Source of the DNA: Bacillota bacterium | GTDB taxonomy: Bacteria; Bacillota; Negativicutes; Sporomusales; Sporomusaceae | NCBI GenBank assembly: GCA_023388195.1 | Contig: JAEWGR010000051.1 | Span: 18,337-82,336 of the forward strand | DNA: 64,000 nucleotides | Reading direction: 5' to 3' | Part shown: positions 54,251-62,901 of the stretch, piece by piece | How positions within the stretch are numbered: the stretch's first letter is position 1 | Layout: every line of letters starts with the position of its first letter | The notes under the pieces: model-generated | Told to the model about the DNA's origin: nothing | Database searches by the model: none | Seen by the model: only the letters and a program-made list of their open reading frames with translations | Translations under genes and position numbers: made by a program

Positions 54251-56437
54251 ATGAGTAAAATTGTAGTATTAGCGGAAAAGCCGTCAGTCGGGCGGGATTT
54301 AGCCAGGGTTCTTCAGTGCAACAGCAAAGGCAATGGTTATCTGGAAGGATCTAAATACATAGTAACCTGGGCCTTGGGACATCTGGTAACCCTGGCCGAT
54401 CCCGAAGCCTACGACGAAAAATATAAAGCCTGGCGCCTGGAGGACCTGCCTATGCTGCCACCGGAGCTGAAGCTTGTTGTTATCAAACAAACAGGCAAAC
54501 AGTTCAGTGTGGTAAAAGAACAACTGGGCCGCAAGGATGTCAGCGAGGTGGTCATCGCCACAGATGCCGGGCGTGAAGGTGAGCTTGTGGCCAGATGGAT
54601 ACTGGCAAAGGCTCATATTAATAAACCGGTTAAACGTCTCTGGATTTCCTCGGTGACCGACAAAGCCATCAGGGACGGCTTTAACAATCTGAAACCAGGC
54701 CGGGAATATGAGAATCTGTATGCCTCAGCTGTGGCCCGGTCTGAGTCGGACTGGCTTGTTGGCATAAATGCTACCAGGGCCCTGACTACCAAATACAATG
54801 CGCAATTATCCTGCGGCCGGGTGCAGACGCCAACGCTGGCGATTATCGCCGCCCGGGAAAAGGAGATTCATAACTTCCAGCCGCGCAGCTACTATGGCAT
54901 TACCGCAACTGCCGGGCAGCTGAAACTGACCTGGCAGGAAGCTAAATCCAAAGAAAGCCGAAGCTACGACAAAGCGGTCTGCGAGAAGATTATCACGACA
55001 ATAACCGGGAAAAAAGCCGAAGTGGACGAGGTGCATAAAGTAGGCAAAAAATCTTTTTCGCCGGCTTTGTATGATCTCACCGAGCTGCAGCGTGATGCCA
55101 ACAAAATCTATGGTTTTTCGGCCAAAGAAACGCTGTCAATTATGCAAAAGCTGTATGAAACCCACAAGGCCCTGACTTATCCCCGTACCGATTCGCGCTA
55201 TATATCGTCAGATATAGTTGAGACCTTGAAAGATCGCGTGAAAGCCTGTGATACTGGCCTGTATTCCCGGCAGATACTTAAAATACTAACAGCACCAATC
55301 AAAGCCGGCAGCCATTTTGTTGATAATGGCAAGGTGTCGGATCACCATGCCATTATTCCTACCGAACAGGCGGTTATCCTTAATTCGCTGACAGATAAGG
55401 AAAAGAAGATCTACGATTTGGTTGTCAGGCGATTCCTGGCCGTTCTCTGCCCGCCTTACGAGTATGAAGAGACAACAGTCAAGGCTCATATTGGCAATGA
55501 ACTCTTTCGGGCCAAAGGCAATACGGTACGTGCTCTTGGCTGGAAAGAGCTGTACAACCAGCCGGATGAGGAAGACGGCGCCGAGGATTTTGTTGTTGCC
55601 CAGACGCTGCCTGTCTTACATAAAGGCGACATTCTGTCAGTTACGGCTGTAGCGCTGACGAAAGGCGAGACCAAGGCGCCGGCATTTTTCACCGAAGCCA
55701 GCCTGTTGTCGGCCATGGAGAATCCGGCCCAATATATGACCGGTGAAAGTCAGACGCTCAAACAAATCATCGGCCAAACAGGTGGTCTGGGTACGGTAGC
55801 GACCAGAGCTGACATTATTGAAAAGCTCTTTAGTAGTTTTGTCATTGAAAAAAAAGGCAAAGAACTCTTTATTACCTCTAAAGGCCGGCAATTGCTGGAA
55901 CTGGCGCCTGCCGACCTGAAATCACCGGCCTTAACGGCACAGTGGGAGCAAAAACTCAGTGCCATTGCCAAAGGGCAGCTGAAGAAGCAGGCCTTTATTG
56001 CCGAAATCAAAGAATATACCCAGGCCATTATCCGTGAGGTAAAAAACAGTCAGGAACAATTTAAGCATGACAATGTAACCCGCACGCGCTGCCCCGAATG
56101 CGGCAAGTATCTGCTGGAGGTAAACGGTAAAAAAGGCAAGTCGCTCATTTGTCAGGATCGCGAGTGCGGCTACCGGAAAAATGTTGCCCAGACAACCAAT
56201 GCCAGATGCCCCAACTGTCATAAGAAACTGGAGTTACGGGGGGAGGGGGAAGCCCGCGTTTTTGTTTGTGGCTGCGGGTACCGGGAAAAGCTGTCCACCT
56301 TTACGGAGCGTAAAAAAAAAGAGGGCGATACCCGGGTTTCCAAACAGGATGTTTCCCGTTATTTAAAAGAGCAGCAGGCGGATAAACCAATTAATAATGC
56401 ATTGGCAGAGGCGCTGGCGAAGCTGAAACTGCACTAG
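54251..56437 (+). CDS. topB: DNA topoisomerase III
   Basis: A 728-residue type IA topoisomerase. Toprim motifs VLAEKPSVGRDLARVL (residues about 6-21) and TDAGREGELVARWIL (about 100), the catalytic Tyr in LTYPRTDSRYISSD (about 309) and two C-terminal zinc-ribbon segments (CPECGKYLLEV...CQDRECGYRK and CPNCHKKLELRG...CGCGYREK). It relaxes negative supercoils and decatenates DNA. The start at ATG 54251 follows GAGG. The zinc tail is longer than in E. coli TopB but common in Firmicutes. Confidence 0.96.
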   Translation: MSKIVVLAEKPSVGRDLARVLQCNSKGNGYLEGSKYIVTWALGHLVTLADPEAYDEKYKAWRLEDLPMLPPELKLVVIKQTGKQFSVVKEQLGRKDVSEVVIATDAGREGELVARWILAKAHINKPVKRLWISSVTDKAIRDGFNNLKPGREYENLYASAVARSESDWLVGINATRALTTKYNAQLSCGRVQTPTLAIIAAREKEIHNFQPRSYYGITATAGQLKLTWQEAKSKESRSYDKAVCEKIITTITGKKAEVDEVHKVGKKSFSPALYDLTELQRDANKIYGFSAKETLSIMQKLYETHKALTYPRTDSRYISSDIVETLKDRVKACDTGLYSRQILKILTAPIKAGSHFVDNGKVSDHHAIIPTEQAVILNSLTDKEKKIYDLVVRRFLAVLCPPYEYEETTVKAHIGNELFRAKGNTVRALGWKELYNQPDEEDGAEDFVVAQTLPVLHKGDILSVTAVALTKGETKAPAFFTEASLLSAMENPAQYMTGESQTLKQIIGQTGGLGTVATRADIIEKLFSSFVIEKKGKELFITSKGRQLLELAPADLKSPALTAQWEQKLSAIAKGQLKKQAFIAEIKEYTQAIIREVKNSQEQFKHDNVTRTRCPECGKYLLEVNGKKGKSLICQDRECGYRKNVAQTTNARCPNCHKKLELRGEGEARVFVCGCGYREKLSTFTERKKKEGDTRVSKQDVSRYLKEQQADKPINNALAEALAKLKLH

Positions 56438-56448
56438 GCGGTGGTATT

Positions 56449-57486
56449 CTGAAAAAAGAAATACTTATTATAAGACTCAGCTCTATCGGTGATGTGATTC
56501 ATTGCTCACCTGTAGCCGGAGCACTCAAGGCAGCCTGGCCTGATTGCCGGCTTACCTGGCTTGTGGGGGAAGTTTGCGCTGATTTGGTAAAATATAACCC
56601 CTTGGTTGATGAGGTCATTGTCTGGTCCCGTGAACGCTTCGAAAAACACCTGCGGGCCTTTGAATTTAAAAAGGCTCTGTCCCTCTGGCACAGCTTGCAG
56701 GCTTGTTTAAGGTCAAGAGAGTTTTATGCGGCTCTGGACATTCACGGCCTGTTTCTGACAGGGTTGATCGCTAAAGAGGTGAATACGGGCAGGCGCATCG
56801 GCCTGAGCGGGGCCAGGGAGTTTAATCCGCGGTTTATGACCGAAACGGCTGAGCCCCTGGGGCCGCATATTACGGAAAAATACCTTGGCGTATTGACGCC
56901 ACTGGGAATTACTCCCGGCAGCCGGCAGATGACTTTGGGAATACCGGCGGCGGCAGTGAGCTTTGCCGATCATTACCTGACAGATGCCGGCATTACCCGG
57001 CAAGACCGGATTGCGGTTCTGGTTCCTGGCACTACCTGGCAGGCCAAGAACTGGCCGCCGGAGCTTTTTGCCCGTACAGCGGCGCTTTTGTCCCGGGATT
57101 TTAAAATTATCCTGTGCGGCGGTAAGCAGGAAATGGCTATGGGGCAGGAGATCGAGGCCAAGGCGGGTATTCCGGTAACCAATGCCATCGGCAAAACATC
57201 CTTGCTGGAAATGGCCGCCATGCTGGCCCGGGCTGCGGTCGTGGTGGCGGGCGACACCGGTCCCCTGTATATGGCAGCGGCCCTGGAAACGCCGACAGTG
57301 GCCCTGTTTGGCCCAACCAATCCAGAGACTTATGCACCGCCAGGCAGGCAGAACCGGTTTGTGGTTAATAAGCTGGCCTGTTCTTTTTGCCATAAGATGA
57401 AATGCCAACAGGGAAAAAACGACTGTATGAACAGCATCACCCCGGCAGCGGTAGTTGAGCAGGTGTATCAGGCCCTCTCATCTTAG
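56449..57486 (+). CDS. GT9-family heptosyltransferase
   Basis: A glycosyltransferase of about 345 residues that adds a heptose to lipopolysaccharide inner core, evidence of an outer membrane. The N-terminal Rossmann start ILIIRLSSIGDVIHCSPVAG and the C-terminal VVAGDTGPLYMAAALETPTV with ALFGPTNPETYAPPG are family signatures; CSFCHKMKCQQGKNDC is a cysteine-rich tail. The frame has no ATG, GTG or TTG before GTG 56494, which would cut off the first strand. CTG 56449 (or ATT 56446), 11 bases after the topB stop and next to a weak GGCGGTGG, is the best start, an unusual choice. Confidence 0.85.
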   Translation: MKKEILIIRLSSIGDVIHCSPVAGALKAAWPDCRLTWLVGEVCADLVKYNPLVDEVIVWSRERFEKHLRAFEFKKALSLWHSLQACLRSREFYAALDIHGLFLTGLIAKEVNTGRRIGLSGAREFNPRFMTETAEPLGPHITEKYLGVLTPLGITPGSRQMTLGIPAAAVSFADHYLTDAGITRQDRIAVLVPGTTWQAKNWPPELFARTAALLSRDFKIILCGGKQEMAMGQEIEAKAGIPVTNAIGKTSLLEMAAMLARAAVVVAGDTGPLYMAAALETPTVALFGPTNPETYAPPGRQNRFVVNKLACSFCHKMKCQQGKNDCMNSITPAAVVEQVYQALSS

Positions 57487-57520
57487 CTAACGTACCAATA
57501 GGGCTGCTAATTGATTTGGA

Positions 57521-57566
57521 AAAAAGCAACGGTACCGGCATAGAGCCGGCACCGTTGCTTTTTTAA
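57521..57566 (+). terminator. Rho-independent terminator after the heptosyltransferase
   Basis: A 19-bp stem with one mismatch (57521-57539, 57545-57563, loop ATAGA), A-run before and T-run after, so it can act on both strands. Confidence 0.92.
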
Positions 57567-57687
57567 TCCCATCAAGGATGTAATAATTCAAAGCTATAAT
57601 GTAAGGGCTCGGAAAAATCGCAGCCCCCTAAGGCGCAGGTATTGCTGGCCGCCGGCCTTGCGGACGTGGCGCAAGCCGATCGTCAGA

Positions 57688-58983
57688 CTATAATGGCAGC
57701 ACAACTGTAAAAGTAGCTCCCGCTCCCGGCGCAGTGTTAACTTTAATAGTACCCTTATGGCTTTCCACAATTAGTTTGGCAATTGATAACCCCAGACCGG
57801 TCCCGCCATCGGTGCGGGCTTGGTTGGCTTGATAAAAACGGTTGAAGATTTTCGGCACATGCTCGGCCGCGATGCCTTCCCCCGTATCCTGGATAATGAG
57901 GAGAATCGAATCAATGGTATGTTTCAGGGTTATTGTTATCATACCACCGGCAGGAGTATGGCGAATGGCATTGTCTGTTAAAATGGCGACAACCTGGCAC
58001 AATTTGCTTTCATCACCAAAATAGGTAATCGCTTCGGTTTGAATGCGCAAGTTGACCTGCTTGCGTTCGGCTGCGGGGATAAAAGGGGCTCCTGCCAGGC
58101 ATACTGCTTTGCCAAAATCAAAATTGTTTTGATTGAGAATCTGTTGATGTGAGTCGGCGCGGGCGAGAAATAACAAGGAATCAACCAGTTTTGTCATGCA
58201 TGAGACCTCTGTCTGAATATTTTCAAGCCAGAGTTCATGGTCTTTGATCATATCCTCCGGGGCGGAGCGCACGACCTCTAGATTGGTCTGAATAACTGCT
58301 AACGGGGTTCTGAGCTCATGGGAGGCATCGGCTAGAAAATCCCGCTGCTGCTGCCAGGCCTGCTGAATGGGAATCATAGCTTTGTTTGCCAGATAGCGGC
58401 TGCCAAAAAATGATAGAAAAACACAAACCAGGCCAATGAGAATAAGAGCGGTGATAACTGTCTGCAACGCATTTTTTTCCCGGGAGAAGTCCTGGAAAAT
58501 AAGATAATAGTCGGTTTGGCCGGGAATATTTGCCTGCAAATAATTGTACTCTACCTGGGCAAAGGTAACTGTGCCCTGATCAGAATCTAAACGGCGTGCT
58601 TCTGCCAGCAAATGGGTTAAGTCCTCGGCCGATAAGGCGAGATTGGATGAATTGGCTATTAGGTTGCCCTGCTCATTTAACCGGACAAAAAAAACAGATG
58701 GTCCGGGGCCGAAGCCAGGGGCAAGAATAGGGGCAGGCCCCGGTCTTGGTCCCGGACCGGGGTCGGGCACCGGCCCCATACGTTCTTCCCGGTTAGGACG
58801 TGGCGGCAGGTCATTGAGTTTGCCACTGATCAAATCTGCGGCCACTCTTTTTAAAAAGAAAGCAGCCCCTGTAGTGAGCCGGTCCTGAGCAAATAAGTAG
58901 CTGCCAGCCGTCAGAATCAGGAAGAGGAGGGCCATTATCCCCATATTTACCAGGGTTAACTGGCGGCGTAATTTACGAAACAT
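57688..58983 (-). CDS. Sensor histidine kinase (OmpR-system partner)
   Basis: A 431-residue membrane kinase. TM1 (about 12-35), extracytoplasmic part (about 35-175), TM2 (about 180-200), HisKA with LADASHELRTPLAVI, and HATPase (LTDNAIRHTP, DTGEGIAAEH, GGTGLGLSIAKLIVE). The extracytoplasmic part holds an unusual Pro/Gly run with repeating PGP units (about residues 70-95). ATG 58983 is chosen because AAGGAG lies 8 bases upstream; a GTG at 58992 is possible. It overlaps the regulator gene by 11 bases. Signal unknown. Confidence 0.93.
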   Translation of the reverse strand: MFRKLRRQLTLVNMGIMALLFLILTAGSYLFAQDRLTTGAAFFLKRVAADLISGKLNDLPPRPNREERMGPVPDPGPGPRPGPAPILAPGFGPGPSVFFVRLNEQGNLIANSSNLALSAEDLTHLLAEARRLDSDQGTVTFAQVEYNYLQANIPGQTDYYLIFQDFSREKNALQTVITALILIGLVCVFLSFFGSRYLANKAMIPIQQAWQQQRDFLADASHELRTPLAVIQTNLEVVRSAPEDMIKDHELWLENIQTEVSCMTKLVDSLLFLARADSHQQILNQNNFDFGKAVCLAGAPFIPAAERKQVNLRIQTEAITYFGDESKLCQVVAILTDNAIRHTPAGGMITITLKHTIDSILLIIQDTGEGIAAEHVPKIFNRFYQANQARTDGGTGLGLSIAKLIVESHKGTIKVNTAPGAGATFTVVLPL

Positions 58984-59647
58984 GACTTTCACTCCTTAGA
59001 TAATAGCCAATTCCCCTAACGGTTCGAATAAAAGGCGTATTAAGCTTCCGGCGCAGATAGTGAATATAGAGGTCGACATTAGCGATGTCAATGTTAGCCT
59101 GGAAGCCCCAGACTTTTTCCCAGATCCGCTCTTTACTGACGACAAGGCCATAGTTGCGCATTAACAGCTCCAATAACAACGTTTCTTTGGCTGTTAACTT
59201 GATAATCATGTTATCTTTAGTTACTTCACAGCGGAGCGGGTCCAAGACCCATCCGGCTGCCGCCAGCGTTTCGCTGGTTAGAAGTTTGGTTTGCCTGCGG
59301 GCAAGAGCTCGCAGGCGGGCCATTAGCTCTTCTGACGAAAAAGGTTTTACCAGATAATCGTCTGCGCCGGCATCCAACCCTTCCACTCTGTCTTTGGTCG
59401 AGTCTTTGGCCGTCAAAAAAATTACAGGGGTCTCAAAGCCCAGGCTGCGGAATTCTTTTAAGACCGAAACACCGTCCCGGAGCGGCAGCATCCGGTCTAA
59501 AATGAGGATATCATAGATACCGGTAGCGGCCATATCCAGGCCTGACTCGCCGTCTAAGGCGGTATCGACGGCGTAGCCATGTTTTCTAAGTATATGGGAT
59601 AACGCATCGGCAAGCCGGCGTTCGTCTTCGATTAAGAGCAGTTTCAC
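58973..59647 (-). CDS. OmpR/PhoB-family response regulator
   Basis: A 224-residue regulator: receiver (KLLLIEDERRLADALSHIL, phospho-Asp in ILILDRMLPLRDG near 51, Lys in YLVKPFSSEEL) and C-terminal winged helix (VVSKERIWEKVWG, VDLYIHYLRRKL, RTVRGIGYYL). GTG 59647 has AAGGAG 7 bases upstream; a longer frame to 59674 does not. Forms an operon with the kinase. The target is unknown; nothing obvious is divergently transcribed. Confidence 0.94.
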   Translation of the reverse strand: MKLLLIEDERRLADALSHILRKHGYAVDTALDGESGLDMAATGIYDILILDRMLPLRDGVSVLKEFRSLGFETPVIFLTAKDSTKDRVEGLDAGADDYLVKPFSSEELMARLRALARRQTKLLTSETLAAAGWVLDPLRCEVTKDNMIIKLTAKETLLLELLMRNYGLVVSKERIWEKVWGFQANIDIANVDLYIHYLRRKLNTPFIRTVRGIGYYLRSESHVS

Positions 59648-60121
59648 AATAAGACTCCTTTTAGACAATGCCATAGAGTTGGTGAGAATTACTATTTTTA
59701 ATTGTAAATGAACAACCTTGGAAAATCATTTGTTTTCAAAGAAAAATCAAAGGGAATTTTTAGAAAGGTTGATTTTACTGGGTTTGTGGGGTGTTGGTTT
59801 TGTGGTGGGCGGGACAGTATTACAATGAGTATTACATGCCAAGGGGATATATTGTTTACTTGCTAAGTTTGCAAATAAGAATGGATACTGCTGGCCGGCA
59901 CAGTGGTCGGCGGTGAAGTTAAATATGTGATTAAGACGGATATCTTGTTTTTATAACGTATAATATCAGGTAACAGAACCCCCACACTTCTCACTGCCAT
60001 ATGTCCGGCAGATGACGGGGACCATGGTGGGCATTTAAACAGCGTTCGGGGAACCCCGGGTGGTTTTTCTATTTAAAGGACTTTATCACTTATGGTAGAA
60101 TAATCCAATGGGGTGATAGTA
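59648..60121. other. Gene-free AT-rich left boundary of the island
   Basis: About 470 bases. Contains the left copy of the 42-bp direct repeat (59724-59765), a GT-rich stretch (59780-59812), and AGTATTACAATGAGTATTACAT (59815-59836), which resembles ATTACAATCAGTATTACAATCA near 63117-63138. Otherwise I see no gene, RNA or clear promoter. Confidence 0.5.
59724..59765 (+). repeat. 42-bp direct repeat, left copy
   Basis: Begins AATCATTTGTTTTCAAAG and ends GGGAATTTTTAGAA; identical to 63229-63270. The two copies bracket the small-gene island and may be attachment-site-like ends. Confidence 0.85.
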
Positions 60122-60355
60122 ATGTTAATTCGAGAAAAAATTGAAAGTGCGATAAAGAAGCATTATGTTCCGGACACTGTACTATCATGTAAAGAAATTA
60201 TTGATTGTGTTTGTAACGAACACCCTAATACTAATCGGAGCAGTATTATACCATCAGATTATTGCAGTAATCTTCGTAACAAAGCATCGTTTTCAGGGAT
60301 TTATCATTATTTTGAATATATCAAGCGTAACACCTATAAGGTATTGATACGATGA
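60122..60355 (+). CDS. Small hypothetical protein
   Basis: A 77-residue soluble protein (MLIREKIESAIKKHYVPDTV, later SSIIPSDYCSNLRNKASFSG, YHYFEYIKRNTYKVL). The IPSDYC pattern followed by an F-E-Y segment reminds me of a small domain that occurs in restriction-modification neighbourhoods, but I cannot name it with certainty. ATG 60122 lies after GGGGTGA; GTG 60113 is an alternative. AT-rich relative to the rest of the window. Confidence 0.65.
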   Translation: MLIREKIESAIKKHYVPDTVLSCKEIIDCVCNEHPNTNRSSIIPSDYCSNLRNKASFSGIYHYFEYIKRNTYKVLIR

Positions 60356-60492
60356 CTATGCCGCCTGCCGGGTTCGTCCTGGTGGGCTTTTTTTATTTTG
60401 TCCCATTTATTGGAAGCGGGATGTCTGCAGGAGAAAAATTAACATATAAATAATATATAGATTCATAATGTCAAGATTATCAGGAGGAGCCT

Positions 60493-60855
60493 ATGGAAGA
60501 AACAGATGAGGAAAACCGAGACGAAGAACCAGTGGTAGACCGACAGGCAGAAGGGGGATGGTATCCGTATTATTATGGATACAGGGGTGTATATTCTGCT
60601 GAAGCTCATGCCATTGGAAGAAGAGGGATATTCTCTTTTTATTTACTTTTTTTATTAGAGCACGCATTTAAAGACCCTTTACATTATTTTTTCGGTAAAT
60701 TACATTTAGGTTTCTACGCTATTTTTCTTTTACTATTAATGTATATTTTGTATCGCATTATTGCAAAATTAAGTTTTAGGAAATGTTTAGTATTATTTAT
60801 CATCTCTATTATATACGTATTAAATAATGGAGGGCTAAGTCTATTTACTGGATGA
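60493..60855 (+). CDS. Hypothetical two-helix membrane protein
   Basis: A 120-residue protein with an acidic N-terminus (MEETDEENRDEEPVVDRQAE), an aromatic YPYYYGYRG stretch and two membrane segments (about 45-60 and 70-110). ATG 60493 is preceded by CAGGAGGAG. No family recognised. Followed by a clear terminator. Confidence 0.65.
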   Translation: MEETDEENRDEEPVVDRQAEGGWYPYYYGYRGVYSAEAHAIGRRGIFSFYLLFLLEHAFKDPLHYFFGKLHLGFYAIFLLLLMYILYRIIAKLSFRKCLVLFIISIIYVLNNGGLSLFTG

Positions 60856-60858
60856 TCG

Positions 60859-60892
60859 CCCGGTAGCTTCGGCTGCCGGGATTTTTATTTTG
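60859..60892 (+). terminator. Rho-independent terminator
   Basis: CCCGG-AGC/GCT-CCGGG stem with a TTCG tetraloop (60859-60880), then ATTTTTATTTT. Confidence 0.9.
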
Positions 60893-61019
60893 CCCACTTG
60901 CGATTTAACACAAAAGTGACATGTTGCTTTCAACAGGCATTTTGAAAGCAAAAGGGTGCGGCTTTTTCTATTTTAAGCAAAAAAATAAGCCGGTTTCCCA
61001 GCTAAATACAAATTCAATT

Positions 61020-61547
61020 TTACATTTTAAATACATCTTTTAATAAAATATCTATTTGAGGATTCAAATATCGCAACCCGTCGGGGCCGGTCATTTTTTG
61101 TGTCCATAACTTTCCATTGTATAGGTATTTATTATCTTTAATATTGAAAATTTTAAAGTGGACTACCACAAGTGTGTCAAGACTGGCTCCGCCAGGGCCG
61201 ACGGGAAGAATCTCGACTAACATAACTATAGGATAATTGGTTTCTTTAAATGCATCAAGTAAATCACTTTTCTCCGTACTTGCAACATCGTGGATATTAT
61301 AATCATTATTTAATTGCTTGATGTTATATTTTTTGCCTAGTGATTCTATAATCTGGTGCATCAGAATATTAGGTGATTCAGCTTTCATTCTAGCCCTTGA
61401 TTTTTGTGTATCTGAGTACGAATTATTTACGATTAAAACCGGAAGGATTTGTTTCTCGTTTGGTGACATTTCACTGGCGTGGGCTTGTACAGTTCCTAAT
61501 GACAATACGATCATTAGGATTAACAACAATATTCTTTTCAAGAGCAT
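61020..61547 (-). CDS. Hypothetical secreted protein
   Basis: A 175-residue protein with a classic signal peptide (LLLILMIVLSLGTVQAHA, cleavage near 23-25). The mature part is mixed alpha/beta (VLIVNNSYSDTQKSRARMKA, YPIVMLVEILPVGPGG) and faintly resembles lipoprotein-like periplasmic proteins of unknown function. GGAGG precedes ATG 61547. No family named. Confidence 0.7.
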   Translation of the reverse strand: MLLKRILLLILMIVLSLGTVQAHASEMSPNEKQILPVLIVNNSYSDTQKSRARMKAESPNILMHQIIESLGKKYNIKQLNNDYNIHDVASTEKSDLLDAFKETNYPIVMLVEILPVGPGGASLDTLVVVHFKIFNIKDNKYLYNGKLWTQKMTGPDGLRYLNPQIDILLKDVFKM

Positions 61548-61665
61548 CAGCCTCCACTATGATATTATATTCTTTTTTATAATAAATACCACATTTTACA
61601 CATTATTCCTGCAATCAAAAATGATATCACCTCGCGTAGGTCCATTTATTCCCACTTTACAACTG

Positions 61666-61679
61666 CGAACGTTTGTTCT
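61666..61679. promoter_or_regulatory. SOS (DinR/LexA) box
   Basis: CGAACGTTTGTTCT matches the Firmicute SOS consensus CGAAC-N4-GTTC in all conserved positions. It lies about 40 bases upstream of the LexA-like gene. Confidence 0.8.
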
Positions 61680-61716
61680 AGAATAAACACAAGCAAATGT
61701 TCTGGGAGTGATTAGA

Positions 61717-61917
61717 GTGGCCAGCGTAGTCCAAGTACAAATTTATCAATACTTAGCAAAGCATAGGGGAGCGCCACCGACGATCAGAGAAATTTCCGCT
61801 GCAGTTGGCCGGAGTGTATCCACTACTCACAAGACGCTTGAAAAGCTTAAGGAAAAAGGCTTTGTGACTTGGGAGTCGACCAAATACAGAACCGTCAAAC
61901 TGGTATACCTTGCCTAA
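61717..61917 (+). CDS. LexA-like winged-helix mini-regulator (DNA-binding domain only)
   Basis: A 66-residue protein equal to the LexA DNA-binding domain: VQIYQYLAKHRGAPPTIREI, SAAVGRSVSTTHKTLEKLKE and KGFVTWES. The Ser-Lys protease domain of LexA is absent, so it cannot self-cleave. GTG 61717 is best placed after GGGAG; GTG 61708 is an alternative. The SOS box upstream suggests DNA-damage control. It overlaps the next gene by 8 bases. Confidence 0.8.
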   Translation: MASVVQVQIYQYLAKHRGAPPTIREISAAVGRSVSTTHKTLEKLKEKGFVTWESTKYRTVKLVYLA

Positions 61918-62164
61918 CCGGACTGCCCGAATAACCTATGTAGGTATGCGGATAGGATATGGGCTTGATGGTAATATAACGCAATTGGTAATTATCTGGC
62001 CGGATGGCAGAGAATTTGAGGTCGATCAATTGATAGACGTTAAGCCAACCATTACAATTGGCAGCGGCTTCGGGAAGCGGTATAGATGCAGGGTGAAGAA
62101 TAAAGAGGTTAGCTTGTATCGGGGTGATGTGGATGGTAGATGGTATATAAAGCACTCGTCGTGA
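61910..62164 (+). CDS. Hypothetical protein coupled to the LexA-like gene
   Basis: An 84-residue beta-rich protein (ITYVGMRIGYGLDG, LVIIWPDGREFEVDQLIDV, GKRYRCRVKNKEVSLYR). Small proteins of this look often accompany SOS-controlled Y-family polymerase cassettes in Firmicutes, as far as I recall, but no polymerase is present here. TTG 61910 overlaps the upstream stop, implying translational coupling; ATG 61946 is another option. Confidence 0.65.
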   Translation: MPNRTARITYVGMRIGYGLDGNITQLVIIWPDGREFEVDQLIDVKPTITIGSGFGKRYRCRVKNKEVSLYRGDVDGRWYIKHSS

Positions 62165-62182
62165 TAGAAAAGACGATAAAAA

Positions 62183-62202
62183 CACCCAGCTCATGCTGGG
62201 TG
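62183..62202 (+). terminator. Hairpin between convergent genes
   Basis: CACCCAGC/GCTGGGTG with loop TCAT; no strong T-run on the plus strand, but AAAAA before it gives a T-run on the minus strand. Confidence 0.55.
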
Positions 62203-62211
62203 GTAAGTAAG

Positions 62212-62901
62212 CTATGAGGCTTCTCCTTTTTCATTAAAAGTAACAAAGGTATCTGCTAAAAACAGTTTCTTTTTCCCATATGTCGTCATAAGTTCGGTAT
62301 CTTGTGCCAACGTTCCTGATACAACTTCGCCTTTTGAAAAGACAACTTGAGTATCGCCTTTAAAAAGTATAAAACCGGACTGTGTAAGAGTGGGCCATGT
62401 TTGGTTATTCCATCCAAGAGGACGTAATGATTGATTGCTATTTAATGTTCCTTTACTGACACTGTGATCGGAGCTAAAGGTTAATTCCTTCCCCTTTCTA
62501 AAACCCACATAGTAAAGTAAATCATTGTATAAGCTGACATCCTGATCATGGTCTAAGACACCTGATATTACTTCACCACGCTCATTAAACACCACTAAAC
62601 CAGGAGCAAAGAGAAGAGTATCACACTTTACATACACGTACTGGTCTATCAAGAAAATGTGAACATCTCCGGCTGGACGGAGATACGTCCTTTCTTTCAT
62701 TATACCTGAAACTACTTCGCCACGTTCATTTAATACCACTGGTCCTTTTTGAAACTTTAAATCACTACTTAACCAACCTTGAGGATGTAGAGCAGTATCC
62801 TTATCAAGTGTCATTTCTGCTGCTTGTACATTATAGGAGATTCCCGAAAAAATAAGGCCTAACATTATAACTAAGCTAACAATAACAACTTTCTTGTGCA
62901 T
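62212..62901 (-). CDS. Secreted repeat protein with F-N-E-R-G-E-V-x-S-G units
   Basis: A 229-residue protein with signal peptide (about 1-27). The mature part is built from repeats of the form VxxNERGEVVSGxL followed by DxxL: at about 56-70 (VLNERGEVVSGIM), 98-112 (VFNERGEVISGVL), 190-200 (VFSKGEVVSGTL) and a partial copy at the end (TFNEKGEAS). Such short beta-hairpin repeats resemble toxin/wall-associated repeat proteins, but I do not identify the family. ATG 62901 follows GGAGGAAG. Possibly an exported structural or surface protein. Confidence 0.75.
   Translation of the reverse strand: MHKKVVIVSLVIMLGLIFSGISYNVQAAEMTLDKDTALHPQGWLSSDLKFQKGPVVLNERGEVVSGIMKERTYLRPAGDVHIFLIDQYVYVKCDTLLFAPGLVVFNERGEVISGVLDHDQDVSLYNDLLYYVGFRKGKELTFSSDHSVSKGTLNSNQSLRPLGWNNQTWPTLTQSGFILFKGDTQVVFSKGEVVSGTLAQDTELMTTYGKKKLFLADTFVTFNEKGEAS

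Noticed and set aside
60358..60400. Terminator after the 77-residue gene
   Set aside because: A T-run is present, but the arms around GCC-GCC and GGTGGGC do not pair well enough to call.
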